From Neobacillus rhizophilus (GTDB lineage Bacteria > Bacillota > Bacilli > Bacillales > Cytobacillaceae): a DNA stretch of 64,000 nucleotides. Both the position numbers and the translations under genes were made by a program. Each line of letters begins with the position of its first letter. Positions within the stretch are counted from its first letter, which is position 1. Location: the NCBI RefSeq assembly GCF_018343535.1, contig NZ_JAGYPF010000006.1:1-64000 (forward strand). The letters are read 5' to 3'. Of the stretch, positions 17,278 to 25,124 are shown one piece after another. The notes under the pieces are model-generated. The model was not told the origin of the DNA, ran no database searches, and saw nothing but the letters and a program-made list of their open reading frames with translations.

Positions 17278-19035
17278 ATGAGATTAATCGAGGACTACAA
17301 AGCCATTCGGGATTTTTATAAGCATCAACCTGATCAAGCACCCTTTCCGACCACGATGGAAGAGCTTGCGAACATTCTGTTTTGTTCGCAGCGTAATGCA
17401 AAGTTTATCTTAACAAAGCTGGCGGAATCCGGCTTGGTGTCCTTTTCACCCGGCCGCGGGCGCGGGAACAAATCCCACCTTACTTTTTTAAAATCGGTTG
17501 ACGATGCTGTATTTGCCGAAGCGGTTGCTCTTTTCAAAACCGGACAGATTACGGAGGGATTGGAGCTTGCCGCACGTTACGGCACTCCCGCTTTAAAAAA
17601 CAAACTTTTGCAATGGCTGACTCATTTTTTCGGCTACGAAAAACAAGAAGTGAAGGATATCATCCGTCTCCCTATGTTTCGCACCTTCAATTCCATGATT
17701 CCTTCACAAGCTTTCTTCGACTTTGACGTCCATCTCATCAGGCAGGTGTATGACACGATTGTTGCATATGATTTTTCATCTGAAAAAGCGGCGGGAAAAC
17801 TGGCCCATCATTGGGAATGCAACGAGGATCAAACAGAGTGGACGTTCTATCTAAAAAAAGGAATCCTGTTCCACAACGGTACGGAACTGACCTCGAAAGA
17901 CATACATGACACGTTTTCATTGCTTACCCGACCGGATTTTAAACAATTATGGCTTGTCGAGAATATCCGTTCCATCGAATGTTTGGACCCGTATGCAGTA
18001 CGCTTCCATTTGTACAAACAAAATGCCCTATTCCTGCCCTTCCTCAGCTTTCCGGCTCTCTCGATTATTCCTTTAGGGAGTACGGGTTATATCGGATCTG
18101 GACCTTTCATGGTTCATACATACAATGCCAATTACTGCGTTCTCGAAGCCAATCCCCATTATTATGAAGGAAGGCCCTTCATCGACCGGTTTGAAATCTT
18201 GAATGTGCCAAAAGAGTATGAAGTAGAATTGTTAGAGGATAAAAGCAGCATTTTTGTCAACACAGGCGAAGGCCAATACTTTGGCAATTCGGGCCATGAA
18301 CGCATTAAAGGAAGTTATGAAGGAAGCACCCTGTTTACGTTCAATTTGCGGAAAAAGACCGGCCCGCTGCAAAACATTCATTTTCGGCAAGCTTTAAATA
18401 AACTGATTGACCGAAAGAAACTAATTGCTGATCTTGGGCCGCCAAGGATGGCCCCTTCTTTTAGTTTTGAAATGCACCACTCGCTACTCGCGACTTCCCC
18501 AAACGTGGAGGATAAGGAAATTGGGTTTCTTATGCAGACATCAGACTATCATGGAGAACCTGTTCAACTTTTCACCTATGACCGTCATCAACCTGATGCA
18601 GAATGGATTAAAACCGAAGCCGCCCAATATGGCATCTTGATTGAGGTAACGATTCTCGGCTGGGATGAAATACTGAAAGAGGAATATATCGATCAAGCAG
18701 ACTGTATTTTATTTGAGGCTGTGTGGGGAGAAAAGGAATTGTCGAAACTCGAACTCTACAAATCCGGCTTTAGCTTTTTACGGCAGCATCTAAGTCAGAG
18801 CACCACGGATTTTATTGATAGAAAGATAGAAGCCATTCTCTCGACTTCGACTGAAAAGGACCGTTCGCTGATATTTTCAGATATGCAGGCACGTCTAATT
18901 TCACAGCAGGCGGTCGTCTTTCTGGTTCATAAAAGCATTGAGTCCACCTTCGACCCATCCATTAGAGGTGTAAAGTTAAATGCCCACGGACAAGTTGATT
19001 TTAAAAATATCTGGATTAAACCGGATCTGACGTAA
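17278..19035 (+). CDS. SgrR-family transcriptional regulator
   Basis: A 585-residue protein that joins an N-terminal winged helix (about 1-115, with MEELANILFCSQRNAKFILTKL as HTH) to a periplasmic-binding-like SBP_bac_5 domain (about 165-575), the SgrR architecture. There is no signal peptide, so the binding domain acts in the cytosol as a ligand sensor. I chose ATG 17278, which follows GGGGGGAG; the open frame extends back to 17137 but lacks a start signal and would overlap the MFS gene. It is divergent from, and probably regulates, the MFS exporter. Confidence 0.82.
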   Translation: MRLIEDYKAIRDFYKHQPDQAPFPTTMEELANILFCSQRNAKFILTKLAESGLVSFSPGRGRGNKSHLTFLKSVDDAVFAEAVALFKTGQITEGLELAARYGTPALKNKLLQWLTHFFGYEKQEVKDIIRLPMFRTFNSMIPSQAFFDFDVHLIRQVYDTIVAYDFSSEKAAGKLAHHWECNEDQTEWTFYLKKGILFHNGTELTSKDIHDTFSLLTRPDFKQLWLVENIRSIECLDPYAVRFHLYKQNALFLPFLSFPALSIIPLGSTGYIGSGPFMVHTYNANYCVLEANPHYYEGRPFIDRFEILNVPKEYEVELLEDKSSIFVNTGEGQYFGNSGHERIKGSYEGSTLFTFNLRKKTGPLQNIHFRQALNKLIDRKKLIADLGPPRMAPSFSFEMHHSLLATSPNVEDKEIGFLMQTSDYHGEPVQLFTYDRHQPDAEWIKTEAAQYGILIEVTILGWDEILKEEYIDQADCILFEAVWGEKELSKLELYKSGFSFLRQHLSQSTTDFIDRKIEAILSTSTEKDRSLIFSDMQARLISQQAVVFLVHKSIESTFDPSIRGVKLNAHGQVDFKNIWIKPDLT

Positions 19036-19112
19036 GGGGACGGAGACGGTTCTCATGTATCAATTCATGTCTCTGGACAAAAATGATACAGAAGAACCGT
19101 CCGAGACACTCA
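19036..19112. repeat. Paired inverted ACGGTTCT repeats after a stop codon
   Basis: The element starts directly after the TAA stop of the SgrR-like gene with GGGGACGGAGACGG and contains two facing copies of ACGGTTCTCATGTATC and its complement. Confidence 0.65.
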
Positions 19113-19168
19113 TAAAACTTCCTAAGAAGGGGGATGTGAAAGACAATTCTGCCCCCCAGACAAGCCGT

Positions 19169-19199
19169 TTTGGTCTTCATATACCTTATGAAGACCATT
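19169..19199 (+). terminator. Hairpin after the SgrR-like gene
   Basis: GGTCTTCATA and TATGAAGACC form a perfect 10-bp stem with a 5-base loop, flanked by TTTT on both sides, so it could work on either strand. Confidence 0.45.
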
Positions 19200-19275
19200 T
19201 TCCACACTGGCATGGGCCGGTTTAGTCTTCATCTCTGTACTTATTTCCCTTCATTTGCAAATTGCTTTTAAAAAA

Positions 19276-19303
19276 TAAAAAACCCTCGGCTAAGCCTAGG
19301 GTC
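19276..19303 (-). terminator. Terminator of gndA
   Basis: On the minus strand ACCCTAGGC pairs with GCCGAGGGT (one mismatch) around a short loop and is followed by TTTTTTATTTTT, directly after the gndA stop. Confidence 0.8.
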
Positions 19304-19317
19304 CTAATTAGAACTTT

Positions 19318-20733
19318 TTATTTTTCCAACCATTCAGTATGAAAAATACCCTCTCTATCAATACGCTGATACGTGTGTGCTCCAAAGTAGTCCCGTTGTG
19401 CTTGAAGGAGATTAGCCGGCAGGGTTTCTGAACGATAACTATCATAATAGGCGATTGCACTCGAAAAAGCGGGTACCGGAATGCCGGATGTAATGGCTAC
19501 AGCAACTACTTCTCGTAACGAAGATTGATAGGTTTCGGCAATTTCTTGAAAATAAGTATCCAATAATAGGTTCGTAAGACCTGGATTCCGGTCATATGCC
19601 TCTTTAATCTTTTGCAAAAATTGCGCCCGAATAATACATCCGCCGCGGAATATCATGGCGATTTCACCATAACGAAGATTCCAATCATATTCTTCTGACG
19701 CAGTCCGCATTTGGGCAAATCCTTGTGCATAGGAACAGATTTTACTCATATATAAGGCTTTTCTTACCGCCTCTATGAACACTTCTCTTTTACCTTCAAA
19801 GACAGTTGCTTTTGGCCCTTTTAACAATTTGCTAGCCTTCACGCGCTCGTCTTTCATTGCAGAAATAAAACGGGAAAATACCGATTCGGTGATAATCGGA
19901 AGCGGAACTCCCAAATCTAGGGCATTCTGGCTTGTCCACTTGCCTGTGCCTTTTTGCCCGGCCGAATCCAAAATGACATCAACCAGCGGCTTGCCTGTTT
20001 GTTCGTCCACCTTTGCAAAAATATTGGCTGTGATCTCAATTAAATAACTGTCCAATTCCCCTTTGTTCCACTCTAAAAATACTTCGTGAAGCTCCTGTGC
20101 AGTTAAACCCAGCAGCTGCTTCATAATAAAATAGGCCTCTGATATTAACTGCATATCGCCATATTCAATTCCATTATGCACCATTTTCACATAATGTCCG
20201 GCACCATTTGGTCCGATATACGTGCAGCAAGCATCCCCTTCTACCTTTGCGGAAATCGCCTCCAAAATGGGTTTCATCAATTCATATGCTTCCTTCTGTC
20301 CGCCAGGCATGATGGAAGGACCCTTTAATGCTCCTTCTTCGCCTCCCGAAACACCTGTACCAATAAAATGAATGCCCGACTCCGCTAATTCTTTATTCCG
20401 TCTAATGGTATCTTGAAAAAATGTATTGCCTCCATCAATAATAATGTCCCCTTCTTTAAGATAGGGTTGTAAGGATTGGATGGTTGCGTCTGTCGCCGAA
20501 CCAGCTTGAACCATTAACAAAATTTTTCGGGGTCTTTCTAATGAACGTATAAACTCTTCAACACTATAAGTGCCGACAATCCTTTTACCTGCTGCTTCTT
20601 TGCTTAAAAAGATTTCCGTCTTATCTGAGGAACGGTTATAAACCGAGACGGTATATCCCCGGCTTTCAATATTTAATGCAAGGTTTTTCCCCATTACTGC
20701 TAAACCAATTACACCAATCTGTTGTTTTGGCAA
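19318..20733 (-). CDS. gndA: 6-phosphogluconate dehydrogenase, decarboxylating
   Basis: A 471-residue enzyme of full family length. It oxidises 6-phosphogluconate to ribulose-5-phosphate, CO2 and NADPH. Seen: N-terminal Rossmann motif IGVIGLAVMGKNLALN, NRSS after beta-2 (favouring NADP), substrate motif TGVSGGEEGA and catalytic GAGHYVKMVHNGIEYGDMQ. Start is TTG at 20733 after AAAGGAAG. It lies 99 bp behind a GNAT gene and may share that gene's HxlR-type promoter. Its place near hxlAB suits the oxidative loop that re-makes the formaldehyde acceptor. Confidence 0.93.
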   Translation of the reverse strand: MPKQQIGVIGLAVMGKNLALNIESRGYTVSVYNRSSDKTEIFLSKEAAGKRIVGTYSVEEFIRSLERPRKILLMVQAGSATDATIQSLQPYLKEGDIIIDGGNTFFQDTIRRNKELAESGIHFIGTGVSGGEEGALKGPSIMPGGQKEAYELMKPILEAISAKVEGDACCTYIGPNGAGHYVKMVHNGIEYGDMQLISEAYFIMKQLLGLTAQELHEVFLEWNKGELDSYLIEITANIFAKVDEQTGKPLVDVILDSAGQKGTGKWTSQNALDLGVPLPIITESVFSRFISAMKDERVKASKLLKGPKATVFEGKREVFIEAVRKALYMSKICSYAQGFAQMRTASEEYDWNLRYGEIAMIFRGGCIIRAQFLQKIKEAYDRNPGLTNLLLDTYFQEIAETYQSSLREVVAVAITSGIPVPAFSSAIAYYDSYRSETLPANLLQAQRDYFGAHTYQRIDREGIFHTEWLEK

Positions 20734-20832
20734 AATATTATTCTTCCTTTCTATTCAAGAATAAAGCATATTGCGGCGCATTTCTCATTACCTTGAATGT
20801 GGTTGCTTTGCTTGCAGCCAATTTCGTTTTAC

Positions 20833-21504
20833 CTAAATTGGCTGCAGCTGAACCTGTTTATTTTTTTCTAAGTTCTGCACCATTACGTACCATGAAATTG
20901 GTTTGTTTGATAAAACGGAATAATATCGTTTTAGGAATTTCACAATTAGGCTTGCGGGAAGTTCCTTCATGTTGTCATCGGTCGGAAGAAAACAAAGATC
21001 GAGCCCGGTTACAGGCTCACCATCATTGTTCCAGGATGGATGGACATAAGGAAAATCTAGGCGTTTATAGCCAAGATGCGACAATACCTCGCGGCGGACA
21101 TAGGGATCCATCGGCTTAACACCGCCGAATTTATGATCCTCTACTTGGTACGGATCGTAAATCTCGGCAAACATACCATACAACTCTTCTCCGTTATCTG
21201 CCGCTAAAGCTTTTAAATCTTCTAACCTCTTATTTGCCAAAAACGGGCCAATCCCCAGCCCTGCTTGGCCAATAATCGTAAAATCAGTCATCGCGATATT
21301 AAAGTCTTTATAATAGCGGTATTCTGTCGCTCCTACTACTTTATTATTTTCAACGGCCACAAAAACCCGAATATTTGGGTCTTCCAAAGGCTCTTTCCAC
21401 AAATCAAATTCCAGCACTTCTTCCGGAGGGAACACTTCTCCCATCAACTGATGCAACTGTTTAAAATAAGGATCTTGTATACTATTAATTCGATAGTATT
21501 CCAT
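20833..21504 (-). CDS. GNAT-family N-acetyltransferase
   Basis: A 223-residue protein with a GNAT-like core: MEYYRINSIQDPYFKQLHQL at the start, strands around RVFVAVENNKVVGATEYR and a C-terminal extension with HPSWNNDGEPVTGLDLCFLP. The usual Q/RxxGxG/A acetyl-CoA loop is only approximate (QAGLGIGPFLANKR), so catalysis is uncertain. Start at 21504 follows AAAGGAGAGTGG; an upstream extension to 21615 runs into the promoter. Its promoter has the same operator architecture as the formaldehyde-assimilation genes. Function is unknown. Confidence 0.75.
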   Translation of the reverse strand: MEYYRINSIQDPYFKQLHQLMGEVFPPEEVLEFDLWKEPLEDPNIRVFVAVENNKVVGATEYRYYKDFNIAMTDFTIIGQAGLGIGPFLANKRLEDLKALAADNGEELYGMFAEIYDPYQVEDHKFGGVKPMDPYVRREVLSHLGYKRLDFPYVHPSWNNDGEPVTGLDLCFLPTDDNMKELPASLIVKFLKRYYSVLSNKPISWYVMVQNLEKNKQVQLQPI

Positions 21505-21580
21505 ATTTTCCACTCTCCTTTTGATGGTTTCATCTTTTTTTTCGCTTAAATTCCATATGGATAAAAATGGCGTTATAGTT

Positions 21581-21636
21581 ATTATTGGGTACATTTTGAG
21601 TTTTAACAAGTACACACTTTTTTGTTAGATAGTGCT
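21581..21636 (-). promoter_or_regulatory. HxlR-type promoter for GNAT-gndA
   Basis: On the minus strand: operator block 21608-21636 (containing CACTATCTAAC and AAGTGTGTACTT), then -35 CTTGTT (21605-21610), an 18-bp spacer and -10 AATAAT (21581-21586). It is nearly the same as the promoter at 54760-54813 over more than 50 bp. Confidence 0.7.
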
Positions 21637-21667
21637 AAAAAAAACACCTAGTTTGTTAGATGGTGCC
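21621..21667. repeat. Direct repeat TTTGTTAGATRGTGCYAAAA
   Basis: The sequence TTTGTTAGAT(A/G)GTGC(T/C)AAAA occurs at 21621 and again at 21652, 31 bp apart (about three helical turns). The first copy is part of the operator facing GNAT-gndA. The second lies between the two divergent promoters and may be an additional regulator site. Confidence 0.5.
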
Positions 21668-21723
21668 AAAATTTAAAACAGGTTCATATGTCTTTTCGGC
21701 ACGCCTTTACAGTGTCATTTTTA

Positions 21724-21778
21724 ACACTATATGAAAAAAAAGTGCATACTTTGTTTTTGGAAAATTGCAAATTATAAT
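21724..21778 (+). promoter_or_regulatory. HxlR-type promoter for hxlAB
   Basis: Operator block 21724-21752 (ACACTATATGA ... AAGTGCATACTT) overlaps -35 CTTTGT (21749-21754); after 18 bases comes a perfect -10 TATAAT (21773-21778). It has the same layout as the promoters of glpX, zwf and the tal/rpe operon. Confidence 0.75.
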
Positions 21779-21816
21779 GACATTGTAGCAACCAAATAAT
21801 CGAAGGAGTGGAGAAA

Positions 21817-22458
21817 ATGGAATTACAATTAGCCCTAGACCTAGTAAATACTGAAGAAGCAATTAAATTGGTGGAGGAAGTTAAAGATTACATCGATATT
21901 GTAGAAATCGGTACACCAGTTGTTAAAATTGAAGGTCTTCAAGCAGTAAAAGCTGTTAAAGAAGCATTCCCTCAATTAAAAGTACTAGCTGACACGAAAA
22001 CAATGGATGCAGCAGGGTACGAAGTTTTAAAAGCAGCAGAACATGGTGCTGATATCGTTACTATTCTAGCAGTTGCAGAAGACGAGTCTATCAAAGGTGC
22101 AGTTGCAGAAGCGAAAAAACAAGGCAAAAAGATCCTTATCGATTTAATCGCTGTAAAAGATATTGCAAAGCGCGCGGCAGAAGTTGACGCAATGGGTGTA
22201 GACTATATTTGTGTTCATACAGGTTACGACCTGCAAGCAAAGGGTCAAAACTCCTTTAAGGATCTTGAAACACTTAAAAGTGTCGTGAAAAATGCAAAAA
22301 CTGCAATCGCTGGCGGTATTAAATTAGAAACTCTTCCAGAAGTTCTTAAATCAAATCCTGATCTTGTCATTGTCGGCGGCGGTATTGCTAACCAAGCTGA
22401 CAAAAAAGCTGTTGCGGCTAAAATGCAAGACATGATTAAGCAACATGTTTTAGTGTAA
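21817..22458 (+). CDS. hxlA: 3-hexulose-6-phosphate synthase
   Basis: A 213-residue TIM-barrel enzyme of the OMP decarboxylase/KGPDC/HPS superfamily. It condenses formaldehyde with D-ribulose-5-phosphate to D-arabino-3-hexulose-6-phosphate, the fixation step of the ribulose monophosphate pathway. The catalytic D-x-K-x-x-D triad is D59-K61-D64 in ADTKTMD; phosphate-binding loops are IAGGIK and IVGGGIA near the end. Start at ATG 21817 after GAAGGAG; the GTG at 21808 overlaps that site. hxlB follows after 16 bp. Confidence 0.96.
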   Translation: MELQLALDLVNTEEAIKLVEEVKDYIDIVEIGTPVVKIEGLQAVKAVKEAFPQLKVLADTKTMDAAGYEVLKAAEHGADIVTILAVAEDESIKGAVAEAKKQGKKILIDLIAVKDIAKRAAEVDAMGVDYICVHTGYDLQAKGQNSFKDLETLKSVVKNAKTAIAGGIKLETLPEVLKSNPDLVIVGGGIANQADKKAVAAKMQDMIKQHVLV

Positions 22459-22474
22459 GAAGGGCCATTCAATT

Positions 22475-23032
22475 ATGACAACTCTTAAGTATGCTACAGA
22501 AATTGTAAAAGAGGTAGATCGGACAATCGGCCAAATCACCGAAGAGGATTCTGAAAGATTAGTAGACAGAATTCTTGAAGCCAGAAAAGTGTTTGTAGCC
22601 GGTGCCGGAAGATCTGGATTTATGGCCAAATCCTTTGTGATGCGCTTGATGCATATGGGGTTAGATGCTTATGTTGTTGGTGAAACAGTAACCCCTAGCC
22701 TGCAGGAAGATGATATTTTAATAATTGCTTCCGGATCAGGTGAAACGAAAAGTCTCGTCTCAATGGCAGAAAAGGCTAAATCAATCGATGCCACCGTTGC
22801 AGTTGTTACGATTTCTCCAGAATCAACCATTGGCAGATTAAGCGATGTAGCCATTAAAATCCCGGCTAAACCAAAAGCTGGTGCGGATAGTGATTACAAA
22901 ACCATTCAACCGATGGGCTCATTATTTGAGCAAACCCTCTTACTTTACTTTGATGCCACCATCTTAAGGATCATGAGCAAGAAGGGTTTAGAGTCAGGCG
23001 TTATGTATGGCAGACATGCAAATTTAGAATAA
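22475..23032 (+). CDS. hxlB: 6-phospho-3-hexuloisomerase
   Basis: A 185-residue SIS-domain isomerase that converts hexulose-6-phosphate to fructose-6-phosphate, completing formaldehyde fixation. Visible motifs are FVAGAGRSGFMAKSFVMRLMHMG (phosphate loop), the serine-rich ASGSGETKSLV loop and the PMGSLFEQ segment of the C-terminal helix region. Length is that of the family. It is the second gene of the hxlAB operon and is followed by hairpins and a strong terminator. Confidence 0.96.
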   Translation: MTTLKYATEIVKEVDRTIGQITEEDSERLVDRILEARKVFVAGAGRSGFMAKSFVMRLMHMGLDAYVVGETVTPSLQEDDILIIASGSGETKSLVSMAEKAKSIDATVAVVTISPESTIGRLSDVAIKIPAKPKAGADSDYKTIQPMGSLFEQTLLLYFDATILRIMSKKGLESGVMYGRHANLE

Positions 23033-23039
23033 ATGAAAA

Positions 23040-23066
23040 CTCGCCGATTGGCGAGTCCGTTAGGAC
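23040..23066 (+). other. Two abutting hairpins after hxlB
   Basis: CTCGCC-gatt-GGCGAG is followed at once by GTCC-gtta-GGAC. The hairpins sit eight bases after the hxlB stop and before the terminator. They may protect the mRNA end; no known RNA family was recognised. Confidence 0.45.
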
Positions 23067-23110
23067 GAAAGACAGAGGCGTAGTTGAATTTCTTATTAGC
23101 AAACTTTAAA

Positions 23111-23141
23111 ACAGCTTCACCACCTGGTGAAGCTGTTTTTA
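23111..23141 (+). terminator. Terminator of hxlAB, probably bidirectional
   Basis: ACAGCTTCACC pairs with GGTGAAGCTGT around four bases, followed by TTTT. The minus strand also has a T-rich tail, so it can end the PucR gene that finishes at 23154. Confidence 0.85.
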
Positions 23142-23153
23142 CTTTTAGAAAAA

Positions 23154-24800
23154 CTATTTTCTATCATTTACAACTGCTTGATTTGACAATGATTCAAGGT
23201 CGAGCGCAACTTTAATCCAAAATTGACAACTCGTAGATGACAAGCTGTCCCCAATGAGTTCTTCAATCCGTTCAATTCGATACCTTAAGGTATTCCGGTG
23301 AATATGCATAGCTTTTGCGGCGCTTTCCCGGTTGTACTCAAGCGAGGCGAGACATTTTAGCGTCTCATAGAATATGAAACCACGCTCAGTAAGCAGTTCC
23401 TTAGGCAGAATTAAGTTCCGTAATTGCTCAGCCTTATCCAAACTCAATCCCCCATAAATAAGCAGTTCACGCCTAAATCGTCCGGCAAAATAAGGCCCCT
23501 CTGTTTGACTTTTGTATAAAACGATGGGCACTAAAGCTTTGGCCTCGCGGTAGCTTTCAGCTAGGGATGAAACGCGCGGCTTTGTTTCCCCCAATATCAG
23601 CACCGGGGTACTTTTAGGGCAGCTTTTGTTGATGTTGTTTTGTAAGCGCTTTAATTCACCTTCGATTCGTATTTGATCTCCGCTGAAAGACAGGATTAGA
23701 ACAAACTGATTCTCATATATCTCGCATAATCCGTCAACTTCAGCTGTATCCTCGATCCATTGTTCACATTCATCCAGCAGCTTGTCCATCTCTTCCCGCT
23801 CCTGAGGCCCATGCTTATTTTCATCAAAGAGAATCAGACCCGCAAGCCAATTTGTGCCCCGTAAAAAGCCCAGCTCTTGTACTTTTTCTTCCATAATGGC
23901 GGGGGCTTCTTGCGGATTTTCGATTAGAAACTCCAGTAATTCCAAACGTAACTGTCTATTTTTCAGCTCCGTTTCCTTGTTATGTAGTACCTGATCGATA
24001 AGGAGAGCTGCCGCAAATTCAAGGATAGGAACCTGTTCCTCCGTCAAGTCTTTACCTGAGGGTAAAATCCAAAGAGCTCCCCAAATATCCCCTTCTATTT
24101 GAAGTGGAACAACAAAAGTTTTAGTTTGTTCGCTGATAACCTGTACTTGAGTTTCTATCGGTCTGTCGTCAAGCAGACAATCTGATAAACCTTTTTGGAA
24201 AATTGGAATAAGTGGACTCAATACTTTTGACAGGTTGATGCTGGTTTCATTTGGAACTGCTTGTTCAAGTACTTTGTTCTCTGAATCGGTAATGACGACT
24301 GGACATTTCAAATGTTCGCTTAAAAGCTCGCAAACTTTTATTCTGCTAGTTGTCTCTCCTAATTCCTTAGCAAGTTTAATAGGCAGTTGTGCAGCTAATT
24401 CTCTTTTTCTAATTTTGCGGTTCATAATTTCTATATGAATCGCATGTGTGATTTTAACAAATGGTACATGGTAGGGTGCTTCTAAAACAGGAATCGCATA
24501 TTTTTCTCCAAATTCCAAGGCGGCTGGAGGGCATTCTGTCAAGTAACGTCCGGTCGCAAATAGAATACCTGAAATTTGATAGCGTAGATATCCCTCAAGC
24601 AGTTTATCTTCTAATTCCTTCTCTTTTGGCCAGCTTTGTCCGCTAGTTAAAAGCAGTTCCCCTCCCTCAAGAAAGTGCTGCACATCATCATATTCAAAAG
24701 CGTGAGACCAGCGAACTCTTCGATACAGCCCTTTATGACCGGAACGGACTGTTATACTGCTCAATTGTGGCAGCTGCAATGCCTCTTTAACTGTTATCAC
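23154..24800 (-). CDS. PucR-family regulator, paralogue 1
   Basis: A 548-residue regulator with the PucR sensory domain at the N-terminus (about 1-120; HAFEYDDVQHFLEGGELLLTSG, then ISGILFATGRYL), a middle GGDEF/CdaR-like region, and a C-terminal HTH_30 domain (AKAMHIHRNTLRYRIERIEELIG). PucR proteins govern use of nitrogen compounds such as purines. Start is GTG 24800 after AAGGGGG; the frame to 24878 lacks a site. It is divergent from a close paralogue at 25125, and both adjoin the creatinine genes, which they probably control. Confidence 0.88.
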   Translation of the reverse strand: MITVKEALQLPQLSSITVRSGHKGLYRRVRWSHAFEYDDVQHFLEGGELLLTSGQSWPKEKELEDKLLEGYLRYQISGILFATGRYLTECPPAALEFGEKYAIPVLEAPYHVPFVKITHAIHIEIMNRKIRKRELAAQLPIKLAKELGETTSRIKVCELLSEHLKCPVVITDSENKVLEQAVPNETSINLSKVLSPLIPIFQKGLSDCLLDDRPIETQVQVISEQTKTFVVPLQIEGDIWGALWILPSGKDLTEEQVPILEFAAALLIDQVLHNKETELKNRQLRLELLEFLIENPQEAPAIMEEKVQELGFLRGTNWLAGLILFDENKHGPQEREEMDKLLDECEQWIEDTAEVDGLCEIYENQFVLILSFSGDQIRIEGELKRLQNNINKSCPKSTPVLILGETKPRVSSLAESYREAKALVPIVLYKSQTEGPYFAGRFRRELLIYGGLSLDKAEQLRNLILPKELLTERGFIFYETLKCLASLEYNRESAAKAMHIHRNTLRYRIERIEELIGDSLSSTSCQFWIKVALDLESLSNQAVVNDRK

Positions 24801-25124
24801 GCAGTTTCCCCCTTGTGCTGAATATATAGAAAATTCAAAAATCAATTGCCTTTTTTTAGCATTATAGTACAATTGCACAAGATTTTAAATAATGCTAATC
24901 TTATTAAGTTAATATTTTTATGATAAAATATTAAAAAGTCGTTCTAACTTTATAAACTTAGTTTTCTGAATCTTATTAATATTTACTATATTTATTTTAA
25001 CACTTACATACGTTTTCTGCACTTCTAGACCCTATACTATCTTTATGTTTGCAGCAGCGATTTTCTTTTTACGCCCATTATGAAAGCGCTATATTTGTAA
25101 TTTTAGAATTAAGGAGTGAGCGCT
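24801..25124. other. Divergent promoter region of the two PucR genes
   Basis: An A/T-rich 324-bp spacer. A -10-like TATAAT lies on the minus strand near 24867-24872 and a cre-like box at 25081-25094. There is no gene. Confidence 0.4.
25081..25094. promoter_or_regulatory. cre-like box before PucR paralogue 2
   Basis: TGAAAGCGCTATAT matches TGWAANCGNTNWCA at 12 of 14 positions and contains the palindromic core GAAAGCGCT. Catabolite repression of the regulator is inferred. Confidence 0.4.

Noticed and set aside
23040..23080. Ribozyme or riboswitch after hxlB
   Set aside because: GGACGAAA recalls a hammerhead core, but the CUGAUGA element is missing; two plain hairpins explain the sequence.
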